64,000 bases of DNA, from the NCBI GenBank assembly GCA_965218725.1, contig CBDCLO010000002.1:186001-250000 (forward strand), written 5' to 3'. The first letter of the stretch is position 1. Each line of letters begins with the position of its first letter. A program made the position numbers and the translations under genes. Positions 25,965-35,371 of this stretch are shown in pieces. Origin of the DNA: WTHC01 sp965218725 (GTDB taxonomy: Archaea > Thermoproteota > Nitrososphaeria > Nitrososphaerales > Nitrosopumilaceae). The notes under the pieces were generated by a model, which saw only the letters and a list, made by a program, of their open reading frames with translations, had not been told where the DNA came from and searched no databases.

Positions 25965-26642
25965 GTGAACATTGGTATTATAGTATTCCCTGGAAGCAAT
26001 TGTGATAGAGATATTTATCACGTATTTACAAAAACTTTTAAAGTTAATGCTAAATTTTATTGGCACCAAAAAAAATTACCAGCTAATATTGACGCTATTA
26101 TATTGCCTGGTGGATTTACTTATGGAGATTATTTACGAGCTGGACTCATAGCTTCTCATAGTCCTATTATCAACGATATACGAAAGTTAGCTGAAAAAGA
26201 GATTCCAGTATTAGGTATTTGTAATGGCTTTCAAATTTTAGTTGAATCTAAATTACTTCCAGGTGTATTATTGAAAAATCCATATAATTTTATGTGTAAT
26301 TGGGTTAATCTAATAGTGTACAACAATAAAACACCGTTTACTAATAAATTAAAACCAAAACAAATTATACCAATCCCAATTGCAAATGGTGAAGGTAGGT
26401 ATTATGCTGATGAAAAAACATTAAATTCACTTAAAAAAAACAAACAAATAGTTTTTAGATATGAAAATAATATCAATAATTCAGCATATAGTATTGCTGG
26501 TATCTGCAATAAAACTATGAATATAGTTGGAATAATGCCACACCCTGAACGTGCTGTTGAAAGAGATATTAACCCAATTGACAATAAGCCATCCAAATTA
26601 ATCTTTGAATCATTATTACAAAAACTTGGTGTTGTAGATTGA
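25965..26642 (+). CDS. purQ: Phosphoribosylformylglycinamidine synthase, glutaminase subunit PurQ
   Basis: It supplies ammonia from glutamine to PurL. The 225-residue class I amidotransferase has VFPGSNCDRD near the start, GGFTYGDYLRAG, the nucleophile elbow LGICNGFQ with Cys near residue 86, and the triad end MPHPERAVE with His and Glu near 198-200. The start is GTG at 25965. Its TGA overlaps the TTG of purL by 4 bases (26639-26642), so the two are translationally coupled. purF follows purL with a short overlap. Confidence 0.95.
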   Translation: MNIGIIVFPGSNCDRDIYHVFTKTFKVNAKFYWHQKKLPANIDAIILPGGFTYGDYLRAGLIASHSPIINDIRKLAEKEIPVLGICNGFQILVESKLLPGVLLKNPYNFMCNWVNLIVYNNKTPFTNKLKPKQIIPIPIANGEGRYYADEKTLNSLKKNKQIVFRYENNINNSAYSIAGICNKTMNIVGIMPHPERAVERDINPIDNKPSKLIFESLLQKLGVVD

Positions 26643-28801
26643 CTTTAACAAAAATAGAATTTAATTATCTTAAAAATAAAATACGTAGGGATCCTACTTC
26701 AACTGAACTACAAATTATTAATGCTGAATGGTCTGAACATTGTTCTTACAAGTCATCAAAAAACCACTTAAAAATTTTACCTGTTAATAAAACACTAACT
26801 AGACTTAATGCTAATTATGATGCAGGTATTGTTAACATAGATAATAAATATATTATTACAATACATATAGAAAGTCATAATCATCCTTCATCTATTGAAC
26901 CTTTTTGTGGTGCTGCAACTGGTGTTGGTGGGATTATTAGGGATATTTTGGCAACTGGTACTAGGCCAATTGCATTGCTAAATGGATTGCGTTTTGGAAG
27001 TATTAAGAAAAATAATAACAAATGGATTTTCAAAAATGTAATTAATGGTATTGGACACTATGGAAATTGTGTTGGAGTACCTACAGTAGGTGGTGAAGTA
27101 GAATTTGATGAATGTTATGATAACTATGCATTAGTTGATGTAATGTGTATAGGTCTTGGAAAAAAATCTCAACTGATAAAAAATCATGCAAAGAAAAATG
27201 ATCTTATTGTATTGCTAGGTAATTTTACAGGAAAAGATGGTATTGGAGGTTCGCAATTTGCTTCTATGACGTTACAGCGCGACATGAAAATTAGATCTGT
27301 AGTTCAAATACCTGATCCATTTATTAAAAAATTAATTGTTGAGGCTATATTAGAACTTGGTAATAAATATATCAACGCCATGAAAGATTTAGGCGGTGGT
27401 GGGTTGTCATGTGCAGTATCTGAATTAGCTGACTCATTATCCATAGGTGTTAAATTGTATATTAATCATGTACATACCAAAGAATCCAATATGACTCCAG
27501 GAGATATAATGACATCTGAATCACAAGAAAGAATGTTATTAATAGTGGATAAGACAAATATTGTAAATATTAAAAAAACATGTAAAAAATTTAATATTAA
27601 TTATTCTGTCATAGGAAAGGTAACATCAGATAATAGACTCCGTGTTTATGATCATGTAAAAATATTAGCTAACTTACCAGTAAATCTCATCGCAAATGCG
27701 CCATTATTAAATAGATCCGTATCAAAACCAAATTATTTGAAATATATTCAAGTAGAAAAAAAATACAAACATATAATAGATTTCTCAAAAATTCTTATGC
27801 GTATGATTATTAATCCTAATATAGCAAGTAAAGATTGGGTCTATACACAATACGATCAAGAAGTAGGTGCTAAAACTGTTATAAAACCAGGTTATGACGC
27901 AGCAGTGTTAAAATTAGATAATTACAGATACATTTCAATTACTATGGATGGTAACCCTAAACATTGTTATATTGATCCAATGGAAGGAGTTATGGGCTGT
28001 TTTGATGAGGCATGTAGAAACGTTATTTGTACTGGCGCCACTCCTATAGGAATGATTAATCATCTTCAATTTGGAAATCCTGAAAAACCAGAAATTTTTT
28101 GGACATTTTTACAATCAATAAAAGGTTTAGCAAAATATGCAAATTATTTTAAAATACCATGTATTGGAGGAAAAGTTAGTTTTTATAATGAAATTAAAAA
28201 TAATTCAATAAAACCAACACCGGTGATTGGTGTAATAGGTATATTAAATAAATTTAGTCGAGATGAAAAAATAAAAGATACTGACCAACTGATTATGATA
28301 GGAAATACAAATGATGAACTTGGAGGTTCAGAATACTTTTATTATATACATAAATCTTATTCAGGAACATGTCCAAAAGTTGATTTTAAAAAGTCAAAAA
28401 ATAATATGGATGCTGTATTGTGTTTATTGAATGATAATTTGATAAAATGTGTGCATGATTGCTCTAAAGGTGGTTTAGCTATTGCCTTATCAAAAATTTG
28501 TATGATTAATAAAATTGGTTGTAGAGTTAGTTTAAATAATGTACCTCGGGTAAATGTTACATCAGATAAGATCATGTTTTCAGAAAGTCATTCTAGATAT
28601 CTAGTAGTAGTATCGCAAAATAACCTAAGAAAAACAATGAATTTACTACATACAAAGAATATAATATTTAATTTAATAGGACAATTTAAAGGTACTAACA
28701 TAATTTTTGAAGAAAACCAAAATCAAATGGCAAAAATAAATGTAATAAATGCATATAATAGTTGGATTAGTATTATTAGAAAGTTGATTGATCATGGTTA
28801 A
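26639..28801 (+). CDS. purL: Phosphoribosylformylglycinamidine synthase, PurL subunit
   Basis: The ATP-dependent amidinotransferase of purine synthesis. The 720-residue protein is the small type that acts as a complex with PurS and PurQ. Markers are NAEWSEHCSYKSSK near 28-41, HNHPSSIEPFCGAATGVGG near 80-98, VPTVGGEVEFD, KDLGGGGLSCAVSELAD, and the second-half repeat MEGVMGCFDEACRN. The start is TTG at 26639, overlapping the purQ stop. The last 14 bases overlap the purF reading frame if purF starts at 28788. Confidence 0.96.
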   Translation: MTLTKIEFNYLKNKIRRDPTSTELQIINAEWSEHCSYKSSKNHLKILPVNKTLTRLNANYDAGIVNIDNKYIITIHIESHNHPSSIEPFCGAATGVGGIIRDILATGTRPIALLNGLRFGSIKKNNNKWIFKNVINGIGHYGNCVGVPTVGGEVEFDECYDNYALVDVMCIGLGKKSQLIKNHAKKNDLIVLLGNFTGKDGIGGSQFASMTLQRDMKIRSVVQIPDPFIKKLIVEAILELGNKYINAMKDLGGGGLSCAVSELADSLSIGVKLYINHVHTKESNMTPGDIMTSESQERMLLIVDKTNIVNIKKTCKKFNINYSVIGKVTSDNRLRVYDHVKILANLPVNLIANAPLLNRSVSKPNYLKYIQVEKKYKHIIDFSKILMRMIINPNIASKDWVYTQYDQEVGAKTVIKPGYDAAVLKLDNYRYISITMDGNPKHCYIDPMEGVMGCFDEACRNVICTGATPIGMINHLQFGNPEKPEIFWTFLQSIKGLAKYANYFKIPCIGGKVSFYNEIKNNSIKPTPVIGVIGILNKFSRDEKIKDTDQLIMIGNTNDELGGSEYFYYIHKSYSGTCPKVDFKKSKNNMDAVLCLLNDNLIKCVHDCSKGGLAIALSKICMINKIGCRVSLNNVPRVNVTSDKIMFSESHSRYLVVVSQNNLRKTMNLLHTKNIIFNLIGQFKGTNIIFEENQNQMAKINVINAYNSWISIIRKLIDHG

Positions 28802-30203
28802 TGAGAATTGTGGAATTGTAGGAATTTATAGTAGTAAACCCATCAATGTGGTTCCTATGATAATTGATTCATTACGTGCATTACAACACAGAGGACAAGA
28901 AGCATGGGGTATTGCCGTACCAGATAAAAACCCAATGAAAAAATTAGGTTTGGTTTCTGCATCATCTTCTAAATTTAGTACAATTATAAATAATTATTCA
29001 TCCAATGCTGCAATAGGCCATGTCAGATATTCTACAGCTGGTAAAAATACATTAGAAGATATACAACCTATTAAAGTGCAGGATTTATGTGTTGCACATA
29101 ATGGTACTATTTATGATTCAAGTGATCTATCTAATATGGCTGGAGGTTGCTCATTTACTAAACAACGTACAAGCGATACTCTACTAGCTTCGCAGAAGCT
29201 TGTTTCGTTAATTAAAAAAACTGGCAAACTTGTTGACGCACTTTCTATATTAAAAAATGAAATGATTGGCTCTTATTGTTTTACATTTTTAGATAAAACA
29301 GCTGTTTATGCAGCTAGGGATCCTAAGGGATTTCGTCCATTAGTTTTAGGATATAAAAAACATATTGATACTTATATAATAGCATCAGAGTCATGTGCAT
29401 TGTCTACAATAAATGCTGAGTTGGTGTGTGACATAAAACCTGGTGAATTCATTAAGCTTAGTAAAAATGGATTAGAACGTAGTACATTTTCTACAGAAAA
29501 AAATAAAGCACATTGTTCTTTTGAATTTACATATTTTGCGCACCCTGCAAGTAAAATGGAAGGTTCAAATGTATACCAAGTAAGAAAAAAAATTGGAAAG
29601 TTTCTAGCTAAAAAATTTCCAATTGGTGATGCTGATCTAGTAATACCAGTGCCAGATTCAGCTAGACCTGCGGCATTGGGCTATGCAAGTGAATTAGGAA
29701 TTCCATTTGATGAAGGATTATTGAAAAATAGGTATGATAGAAAAGGATTACTTAGAAGTTTTATTGAACCACAACAAAAAGATAGATTAGAAATAAATTA
29801 TTGGATCATTCCTATATCTGAAATTATTAATGATAAACATGTAGTTGTAATAGATGATAGTTTAGTACGTGGAACTAGTTCTAAAGCTATCATAAAAACA
29901 TTGAGAAAAGCTGGAGCACGTAAAATTAGTATGTTGATAACTTATCCACCTATTAAGTATCCTTGTTATGCTGGAATAGATTTTCCAACTAAAACTGAAC
30001 TTGCAACGTACGATGACAAATTAAAAACTGATGATGAAATTATAGAAAAAGTTAGGAACTATATAAATGCAGATTTTTTAGGATATAATGATCCTGTCAA
30101 TCTTTCAAATGCGATAGGCATGTCATTAGATTCTATGTGTTTTACATGTTTTACTGGAGATTATACACCACTAGGAATAAATTCAGTTTATGATACTAAG
30201 TAA
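28788..30203 (+). CDS. purF: Amidophosphoribosyltransferase
   Basis: First committed step of purine synthesis. The 471-residue protein has an N-terminal Ntn-type glutaminase: NENCGIVGIYSS, where Cys is the catalytic residue after processing; this leader is a few residues long. GHVRYSTAG and the PRPP loop VVVIDDSLVRGTSS (about 350) identify both domains. Two starts are possible: TTG at 28788 or ATG at 28794; the ATG gives the tighter fit to the Cys. It ends the purQLF run. Metal-binding Cys in the C-terminal region (CFTCFTG and others) could fit an Fe-S-type member. Confidence 0.95.
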   Translation: MIMVNENCGIVGIYSSKPINVVPMIIDSLRALQHRGQEAWGIAVPDKNPMKKLGLVSASSSKFSTIINNYSSNAAIGHVRYSTAGKNTLEDIQPIKVQDLCVAHNGTIYDSSDLSNMAGGCSFTKQRTSDTLLASQKLVSLIKKTGKLVDALSILKNEMIGSYCFTFLDKTAVYAARDPKGFRPLVLGYKKHIDTYIIASESCALSTINAELVCDIKPGEFIKLSKNGLERSTFSTEKNKAHCSFEFTYFAHPASKMEGSNVYQVRKKIGKFLAKKFPIGDADLVIPVPDSARPAALGYASELGIPFDEGLLKNRYDRKGLLRSFIEPQQKDRLEINYWIIPISEIINDKHVVVIDDSLVRGTSSKAIIKTLRKAGARKISMLITYPPIKYPCYAGIDFPTKTELATYDDKLKTDDEIIEKVRNYINADFLGYNDPVNLSNAIGMSLDSMCFTCFTGDYTPLGINSVYDTK

Positions 30204-30279
30204 TGAAGATAATTAGTTGTAGTACTTTTTTATACATGAGTTAATTTTTTATGATACATTATTGACATATATACTGAAA

Positions 30280-31143
30280 ATGAGTTATATTGATTTATAC
30301 TTTGATAAACACTATGATCGTAGTGTTAGTACTGATGCAACACTATTTGGAGTGCCTTTTGATTCTACACATTCATTTAGGCCTGGTACTAGATTTGCAC
30401 CTAATGCAATACGTGAGTTATTTAATAATATAGAACTGTTTATGCCTGAATTTGCCATAGATCTAGAAAAAATAAATATTAACGATATTGGTAATATAAA
30501 ACACACTGTAGTGCCTACTGAAATGCTCAACGTAGTTAGTAAAGTAACATCTGAATTAATTAAAATAAAAAAACAATTGTTTATTTTAGGTGGAGAACAT
30601 CTCATAACATTAGGTTCTTATACTAGTTTTCCTTCAAGTACTGGTTGCATCATATTTGATGCTCACTATGATTTACGTAATGAATATGCTGATGCAAAGC
30701 TTAGTCATGCAACATATTTAAGAAGAATAATAGAAAAAAAAGAATCATCTGAAAATATAATACATGTTGGTGCAAGAGCATTTTCAAAAGAAGAACAAGC
30801 ATATAAAATAAATAACGATATTAAAACAATTTCTAATAATGACATTCGTGACGGATTAGGTCCAAAACTGGTTGGTGATATGTGTTCTATTTTTGATAGA
30901 ATATATTTGAGTATAGATATGGATGTACTAGATCCAGCCTATGCACCAGGAGTTGGAAATCCAGAAGCAGTAGGTATAACATCCAGGGAACTGTTTGATA
31001 TGGTATACACTCTTAATGCCTTTGATATAGTCTGTACAGATATAGTTGAACTATGTCCAACATTTGATAATGGATCTACCACATCTATTGCTGCAAGACT
31101 ATTGTCATATATACTATCAATGAACACTAAAATTACTGGTTGA
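30280..31143 (+). CDS. speB: Agmatinase/arginase (ureohydrolase) family protein
   Basis: A dinuclear-Mn hydrolase, most likely agmatinase in polyamine synthesis. The ATG at 30280 gives 287 residues; the frame is open to 30262 but without family similarity there. Metal motifs visible: GGEH near 105, DAHYDLR near 127, and SIDMDVLDPAYAPG near 210-223. Also GVPFDSTHSFRPGTRFAP near the N-terminus. Substrate specificity among agmatine, arginine or formimidoglutamate is not certain from motifs. It lies about 60 bases after purF on the same strand. Confidence 0.9.
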   Translation: MSYIDLYFDKHYDRSVSTDATLFGVPFDSTHSFRPGTRFAPNAIRELFNNIELFMPEFAIDLEKININDIGNIKHTVVPTEMLNVVSKVTSELIKIKKQLFILGGEHLITLGSYTSFPSSTGCIIFDAHYDLRNEYADAKLSHATYLRRIIEKKESSENIIHVGARAFSKEEQAYKINNDIKTISNNDIRDGLGPKLVGDMCSIFDRIYLSIDMDVLDPAYAPGVGNPEAVGITSRELFDMVYTLNAFDIVCTDIVELCPTFDNGSTTSIAARLLSYILSMNTKITG

Positions 31144-31258
31144 ATACTTGGTGATATAGATACATTCAAGAAATTGTTTTGTGATTACATAGTACTTGTA
31201 TTGCAATTAATTGTATGCAACATGTACATATTCATTGAAACTACTGAGATAATTTATT

Positions 31259-31828
31259 TTGTTGAGTAATATAAGAAGATTATTACATTATCAACTTGGT
31301 ATGCTAGGAAAAATATTTGCGTCTACTAAATTATCACCACTTTTTTGGACCAGCTCTAGTCTTGCGTTTTCGTTATTTGCTGGATTTGTCTATGGATTTA
31401 ATATACTATCTGATCCAATGGTAATTGGCAGCATATTAGTTTTAATTTCAGGATTTTTTGATATTGTTGATGGACAAGTAGCATGTTATACCAAAAAAAT
31501 ATCAAGAAAAGGAGAATTCATTGATTCTGTTTTTGATAGGATTGCAGAATTTATAATATACTTGGGATTACTTGTAGGAAGTCATGTTGATCCATATATG
31601 TTATTTTTAGTTGCGACATTATCACTTATTGTGAGCTATATAAGATCAAAGGCTGAATTAATAGGAATAAAGCTACAAGGTATAGGTATTGGAGAAAGAG
31701 CAGAAAGATTATCCATCATTGTGATTTTAGGAATCCTAAAATTAATTGAAGTTGCAATAATAATTATTATAATATTATCCATAGTAACAATATTGCAAAG
31801 ATTAATAACTACAATAAAAAGTATGTAG
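31259..31828 (+). CDS. CDP-alcohol phosphatidyltransferase (archaetidylinositol-phosphate synthase type)
   Basis: A 189-residue integral membrane enzyme of phospholipid headgroup transfer. The family signature DG-xx-AR-(x8)-G-(x3)-D-(x3)-D appears as DGQVACYTKKISRKGEFIDS followed by VFDR. The Arg after AR is replaced by Cys (VACY), while all Asp and Gly ligands remain. About five hydrophobic segments follow. In archaea the closest functional match is archaetidylinositol-phosphate synthase, but the substrate is inferred. The start is TTG at 31259. It is convergent with rps26e (2 bases between stops). Confidence 0.85.
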   Translation: MLSNIRRLLHYQLGMLGKIFASTKLSPLFWTSSSLAFSLFAGFVYGFNILSDPMVIGSILVLISGFFDIVDGQVACYTKKISRKGEFIDSVFDRIAEFIIYLGLLVGSHVDPYMLFLVATLSLIVSYIRSKAELIGIKLQGIGIGERAERLSIIVILGILKLIEVAIIIIIILSIVTILQRLITTIKSM

Positions 31829-31830
31829 TA

Positions 31831-32115
31831 TTACAGTCTTTCATGTTTTCTTCTGCTCGATTCTGACCTAATCTTTAGTATTCTGAAATGAATTGCACAA
31901 GATATACAATACCACTTTAGTATCCTTGGTGATGCTATATATGTGCCCTGTGTTTTAAGTTCTTTTGCTAGTGAATGATCAACTAAATTTAACCTTGATG
32001 TTATTTTTTTTGCTTTGTCACGTGGTACTGTTGCACCACAATTAACGCATTGTATTCTATCTGATGAACCTTTGCCACCTTTTCTTCTACCACGGCTTGC
32101 TCTTTTTAATGGCAT
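31831..32115 (-). CDS. rps26e: Ribosomal protein S26e
   Basis: Zinc-binding small-subunit protein of eukaryotes and TACK archaea. Starting at ATG 32115 the product is 94 residues: MPLKRASRGRRKGGKGSS, then CVNCGATVPRDKAKK (first zinc Cys pair) and YCISCAIHFRILKIR (second pair). The frame is open to 32133, but the six extra residues are unlike the family. S26e contacts mRNA near the exit channel. It is convergent with the CDP-alcohol gene. As with S25e, its presence argues against a euryarchaeal origin. Confidence 0.95.
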   Translation of the reverse strand: MPLKRASRGRRKGGKGSSDRIQCVNCGATVPRDKAKKITSRLNLVDHSLAKELKTQGTYIASPRILKWYCISCAIHFRILKIRSESSRRKHERL

Positions 32116-32243
32116 GAATACGATGAGTATCACTTGCTTATATTCTTGATCTTAATATATAGTAATGAATGCAGGCAATTGTTTACACAACATAAAAATA
32201 CCCACTAAATTCTTTATTTAATATAGTACATAAATAAATATTA

Positions 32244-33119
32244 ATGAAAATTGGGATTGTGTCACATTGTACCATTGATTCCATTATTCACCATAATATA
32301 AAAATAGAACAAATAGGTGGTCCAGCTTATTATGGTGGAATAATATCTAAAAATTTAGGATTTGATGTAAAACTATATACTAAATTTGGAAATAAATTTC
32401 CGTATGAGAATAAATTATTGCAAAATAATCTGGTATTTGAAAATAGTGCCATATCCAGCATGAATACTACAAAATTTAAAATCATTGTATCTGAATATAG
32501 GAATGTAATAACATTAGAAAATCTATGTGAACCGATAACAGATATAGATAAAGATCAAGATGGTATTATAATAAGTCCAGTATTTAATGAAATTGATAAA
32601 AATATATTAAATGAAATTAAAAATAAATCTAATTTTATTTTTATTGATCCAAGTGGTTTTTTACGTAAAACCAATCAATACAATGAAATCTTCTTACAAG
32701 AAACAAAAATTGATTTTTTAAACATTTCAACCATTAAAGTTACACATGATGAATGTTTTAAATTAACTCATTGTACCGGTAAAACTGCTATGTTGTACTT
32801 GCAAAAACTTGGAATTAAAAATATAATTTTAATAAATAATAATGAGATACTGATGCTTGTCAAGAATAAATTATTTTCAATCAATAATTTTACATTTAAT
32901 TCTTATAAACAGATTGGCTTGATCGATATATTCAATGCAGCATTTTATTGTACATTACTAAAAGAAAATGATTTATTGTGGGCATTATGTTTTGGTGGTG
33001 GTGTAATAGAATCTATATATGATAGTAATGAGTTTATTATTAAAAAAATTCCGTCACGAAATATGATTGAAAATAATGCAGCGTATCTATATAATTTATT
33101 AAAATTTGAACAAATTTGA
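32244..33119 (+). CDS. PfkB/ribokinase-family kinase-like protein with altered active site
   Basis: A 291-residue protein of the PfkB fold: IGIVSHCTIDSII, then QIGGPAYYGGIISKNLG (substrate-side Gly pair, about 24-40) and the C-terminal core. The family signature DTxGAGD is changed to KQIGLIDIFNAAFY: the two glycines of the anion hole are lost, but the catalytic Asp position appears as D in LID. It may use another phosphoryl acceptor or be inactive. ATG at 32244. It lies upstream of a GT2 glycosyltransferase and NAD kinase in the same direction, but gaps are 60-75 bases and a shared operon is not certain. Confidence 0.75.
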   Translation: MKIGIVSHCTIDSIIHHNIKIEQIGGPAYYGGIISKNLGFDVKLYTKFGNKFPYENKLLQNNLVFENSAISSMNTTKFKIIVSEYRNVITLENLCEPITDIDKDQDGIIISPVFNEIDKNILNEIKNKSNFIFIDPSGFLRKTNQYNEIFLQETKIDFLNISTIKVTHDECFKLTHCTGKTAMLYLQKLGIKNIILINNNEILMLVKNKLFSINNFTFNSYKQIGLIDIFNAAFYCTLLKENDLLWALCFGGGVIESIYDSNEFIIKKIPSRNMIENNAAYLYNLLKFEQI

Positions 33120-33193
33120 TATATATAAAGTATGACGATCTATACTAATGCAAAAATATGAAATATTAATTGATGATAATTATATAAATTACC

Positions 33194-34318
33194 ATGAAAA
33201 ATACTAATTTAATTTCTATAATACTTCCTACTTATAATGAATCAAGAAATATTATAAATATATTGAAATCAATTGAAAAAAATTTACCAGATGATGCTGT
33301 AACTGAAGTAGTTATAGTTGACGATAATTCACCAGATGGTACGAGAAAAACTGTAGAAAATTACATATGCACAAATGATCTCCACTATGAAATTAATGTT
33401 ATCAATAGAATTAAAAAATTAGGCCTTAGTTCAGCAATATTGGAAGGCATAAAATTGTCACATGGTAACATAATTGTTGTTATGGATTGTGATTTTTCTC
33501 ATCCCCCGCATCATATTCCAAAATTGGTGCATGCTATAAAACAATTAAATTGTGATTTAGTAGTAGCATCAAGATATATCCATGAAAGCAAAATAAAAAA
33601 TTGGTCATTTAAAAGAAAAATAATGAGTAAGATTGCTACAGAAATGGCTAAAACATTTTTAAGAATACAATTAGCTGACCCATTGTCAGGATTTTTTGCA
33701 TTTAGACGTAATATAATTAATAATTTAAAGTTTAATGCAATTGGTTATAAAATTTTATTAGAAATTTTAGTAAAAACAAAAAATATTTTGATTATGGAAT
33801 CTCCGTATACATTTATAGATAGAAAGGTCGGTTCTAGTAAATTAGATTTTTTTACTGTGATTGATTACTTTATAATGATCTGGAAATTATATTTGATTAA
33901 AAATAAACAATTACTACCAATTGATTTTTTTTTGAAGATAACTAAATTTTACATAGTTGGTGCCGTAGGTTTATGCTTTAATTATATTATATCGTTATTA
34001 CTTACTAATGTTATAGGAATTTGGTATTTATATGCAAATATTATTGGTATTATATTTTCTATACATAGTAATTTTCTATTAAATAAAATTTGGATATTTA
34101 ATACAAGACAATTTTCATACAAGATTGTTTCACAATATGCTAAATTTATTGGGCTTAGTTCAATAACATCAATGATCCAATTATTATTAGTTTATTGTTT
34201 TGTTTCTCAGCATATTATGACATATTCATTTGCTTTAATTGTTGCTATAGCATTATCAGGATTTGTTAATTTTGTACTTAATAAAAAATTAACATTCAAT
34301 GAAAAACTGTTGTGTTGA
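33194..34318 (+). CDS. Dolichyl-phosphate mannosyltransferase-like GT2 fused to GtrA domain
   Basis: A 374-residue membrane glycosyltransferase. Residues 8-230 are a GT2 catalytic domain: SIILPTYNESRNI, VVIVDDNSPDGT and VVMDCDFSHPP (the DxD-type metal site), KWRQ-like sites absent but ADPLSGFFAFRR present. The C-terminal 125 residues have four hydrophobic helices with a GtrA-like pattern (YIVGAVGLCFNYIISLL and later VNFVLNKKLTF). This DPM1-GtrA layout suggests transfer of mannose or glucose onto a polyprenyl phosphate for N-glycosylation or cell-surface glycans. ATG at 33194. Confidence 0.9.
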   Translation: MKNTNLISIILPTYNESRNIINILKSIEKNLPDDAVTEVVIVDDNSPDGTRKTVENYICTNDLHYEINVINRIKKLGLSSAILEGIKLSHGNIIVVMDCDFSHPPHHIPKLVHAIKQLNCDLVVASRYIHESKIKNWSFKRKIMSKIATEMAKTFLRIQLADPLSGFFAFRRNIINNLKFNAIGYKILLEILVKTKNILIMESPYTFIDRKVGSSKLDFFTVIDYFIMIWKLYLIKNKQLLPIDFFLKITKFYIVGAVGLCFNYIISLLLTNVIGIWYLYANIIGIIFSIHSNFLLNKIWIFNTRQFSYKIVSQYAKFIGLSSITSMIQLLLVYCFVSQHIMTYSFALIVAIALSGFVNFVLNKKLTFNEKLLC

Positions 34319-34378
34319 TGATCTTGTATAAATAATTTTAATTTAAGCTTTTATTATACTTGATTTTATACTTGCATA

Positions 34379-35371
34379 ATGATAGTTGGTATTTGTTATT
34401 TTGATGATTATCATAAATCATCTATAAAATATCTAAAAACAATACTTGAAGAGCATAATATTGAATATTATGTGAATCAAAAATTATTTACAAAATCTCC
34501 TGACTGTATGATAATATTAGGTGGTGATAGAGGTGTACGGCATTATTTTCATCATTCATCAGATTCCAATATACCCATATTAGGAATAACTGAATCTGAA
34601 ACAAATGGGTTTTTAGCTCAAATAGAATTAAAGGATTTTATATCATATATAGATAGAATAAAAAATAATGATTATAACATAGAAGAAATTCCACGTATTA
34701 GTATTAAAATTGATAAAAAAAATATGCGTCCTGTATTAAATGACGTAGCAATTTTCCCATCAAAAAGTGCTATGTTGATGGAACATATTTTAAGAGTTAA
34801 TGATGACGAGGTTTGGCATGATAGTAGTGATGGTATTATAGTATCTACTCCAATTGGTTCGTCAGCATATTCTATGTCAGCTGGAGGACCAGTAATATTT
34901 CAAGAGTCACCGGTATTTGGTATAGTATCAGTAAATTCATTAAATGTAACAAGAAGACCATTAATAGTATCAAATTCAAGCTGTATTATAATAGATGATA
35001 TCTCTGCTAGACTACATTGTGAAGTAATTCTAGATGGCATTAATAGACATAACGTAAAAAAAATTGTAGAATGTACCAAATTTACTCCTTCAGCACAAAT
35101 AATTAGAATGAAAAAAAATTCAACCACCATAGACGCACTAGAAAAAAAAGTACATCTCGCAAAGGATCTTTTCAATATGCCACCGAGTTCAAAATTACTT
35201 CTTAAAACATTAGAATATGAAGGTACAACTACTCAAAAAGAACTAGTTAATAAAACATTGCTTCCATCAAGAACAGTTAGATTAGCATTGAGGCAACTAC
35301 TTGAAAAAGGGTATATAAAAAGAAAAATCTCTGTTAGAGATGCACGCCAAAAAATATATGAAATATCATAA
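34379..35371 (+). CDS. NAD kinase-like domain fused to a C-terminal winged helix
   Basis: A 330-residue fusion. Residues 1-255 follow the ATP-NAD kinase fold: the strand MIILGGDRG (44-52), ESETNGFLA, VWHDSSDGIIVSTPIGSSAY and MSAGGPVIF. Two signature positions vary: the GGDG motif reads GGDR, and the NxGxLGFL loop is ESETNGFL. Residues about 262-330 are a winged helix (TTTQKELVNKTLLPSRTVRL, then LRQLLEKGYIKR). Kinase activity is plausible but the GGDR change matters. The DNA-binding-like domain suggests redox-cofactor sensing or gene control. I recall similar fusions in this lineage, from memory. Confidence 0.82.
   Translation: MIVGICYFDDYHKSSIKYLKTILEEHNIEYYVNQKLFTKSPDCMIILGGDRGVRHYFHHSSDSNIPILGITESETNGFLAQIELKDFISYIDRIKNNDYNIEEIPRISIKIDKKNMRPVLNDVAIFPSKSAMLMEHILRVNDDEVWHDSSDGIIVSTPIGSSAYSMSAGGPVIFQESPVFGIVSVNSLNVTRRPLIVSNSSCIIIDDISARLHCEVILDGINRHNVKKIVECTKFTPSAQIIRMKKNSTTIDALEKKVHLAKDLFNMPPSSKLLLKTLEYEGTTTQKELVNKTLLPSRTVRLALRQLLEKGYIKRKISVRDARQKIYEIS

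Noticed and set aside
30262..30279. Upstream start for the agmatinase-family gene
   Set aside because: Six extra residues with no family similarity; ATG at 30280 gives the normal N-terminus.
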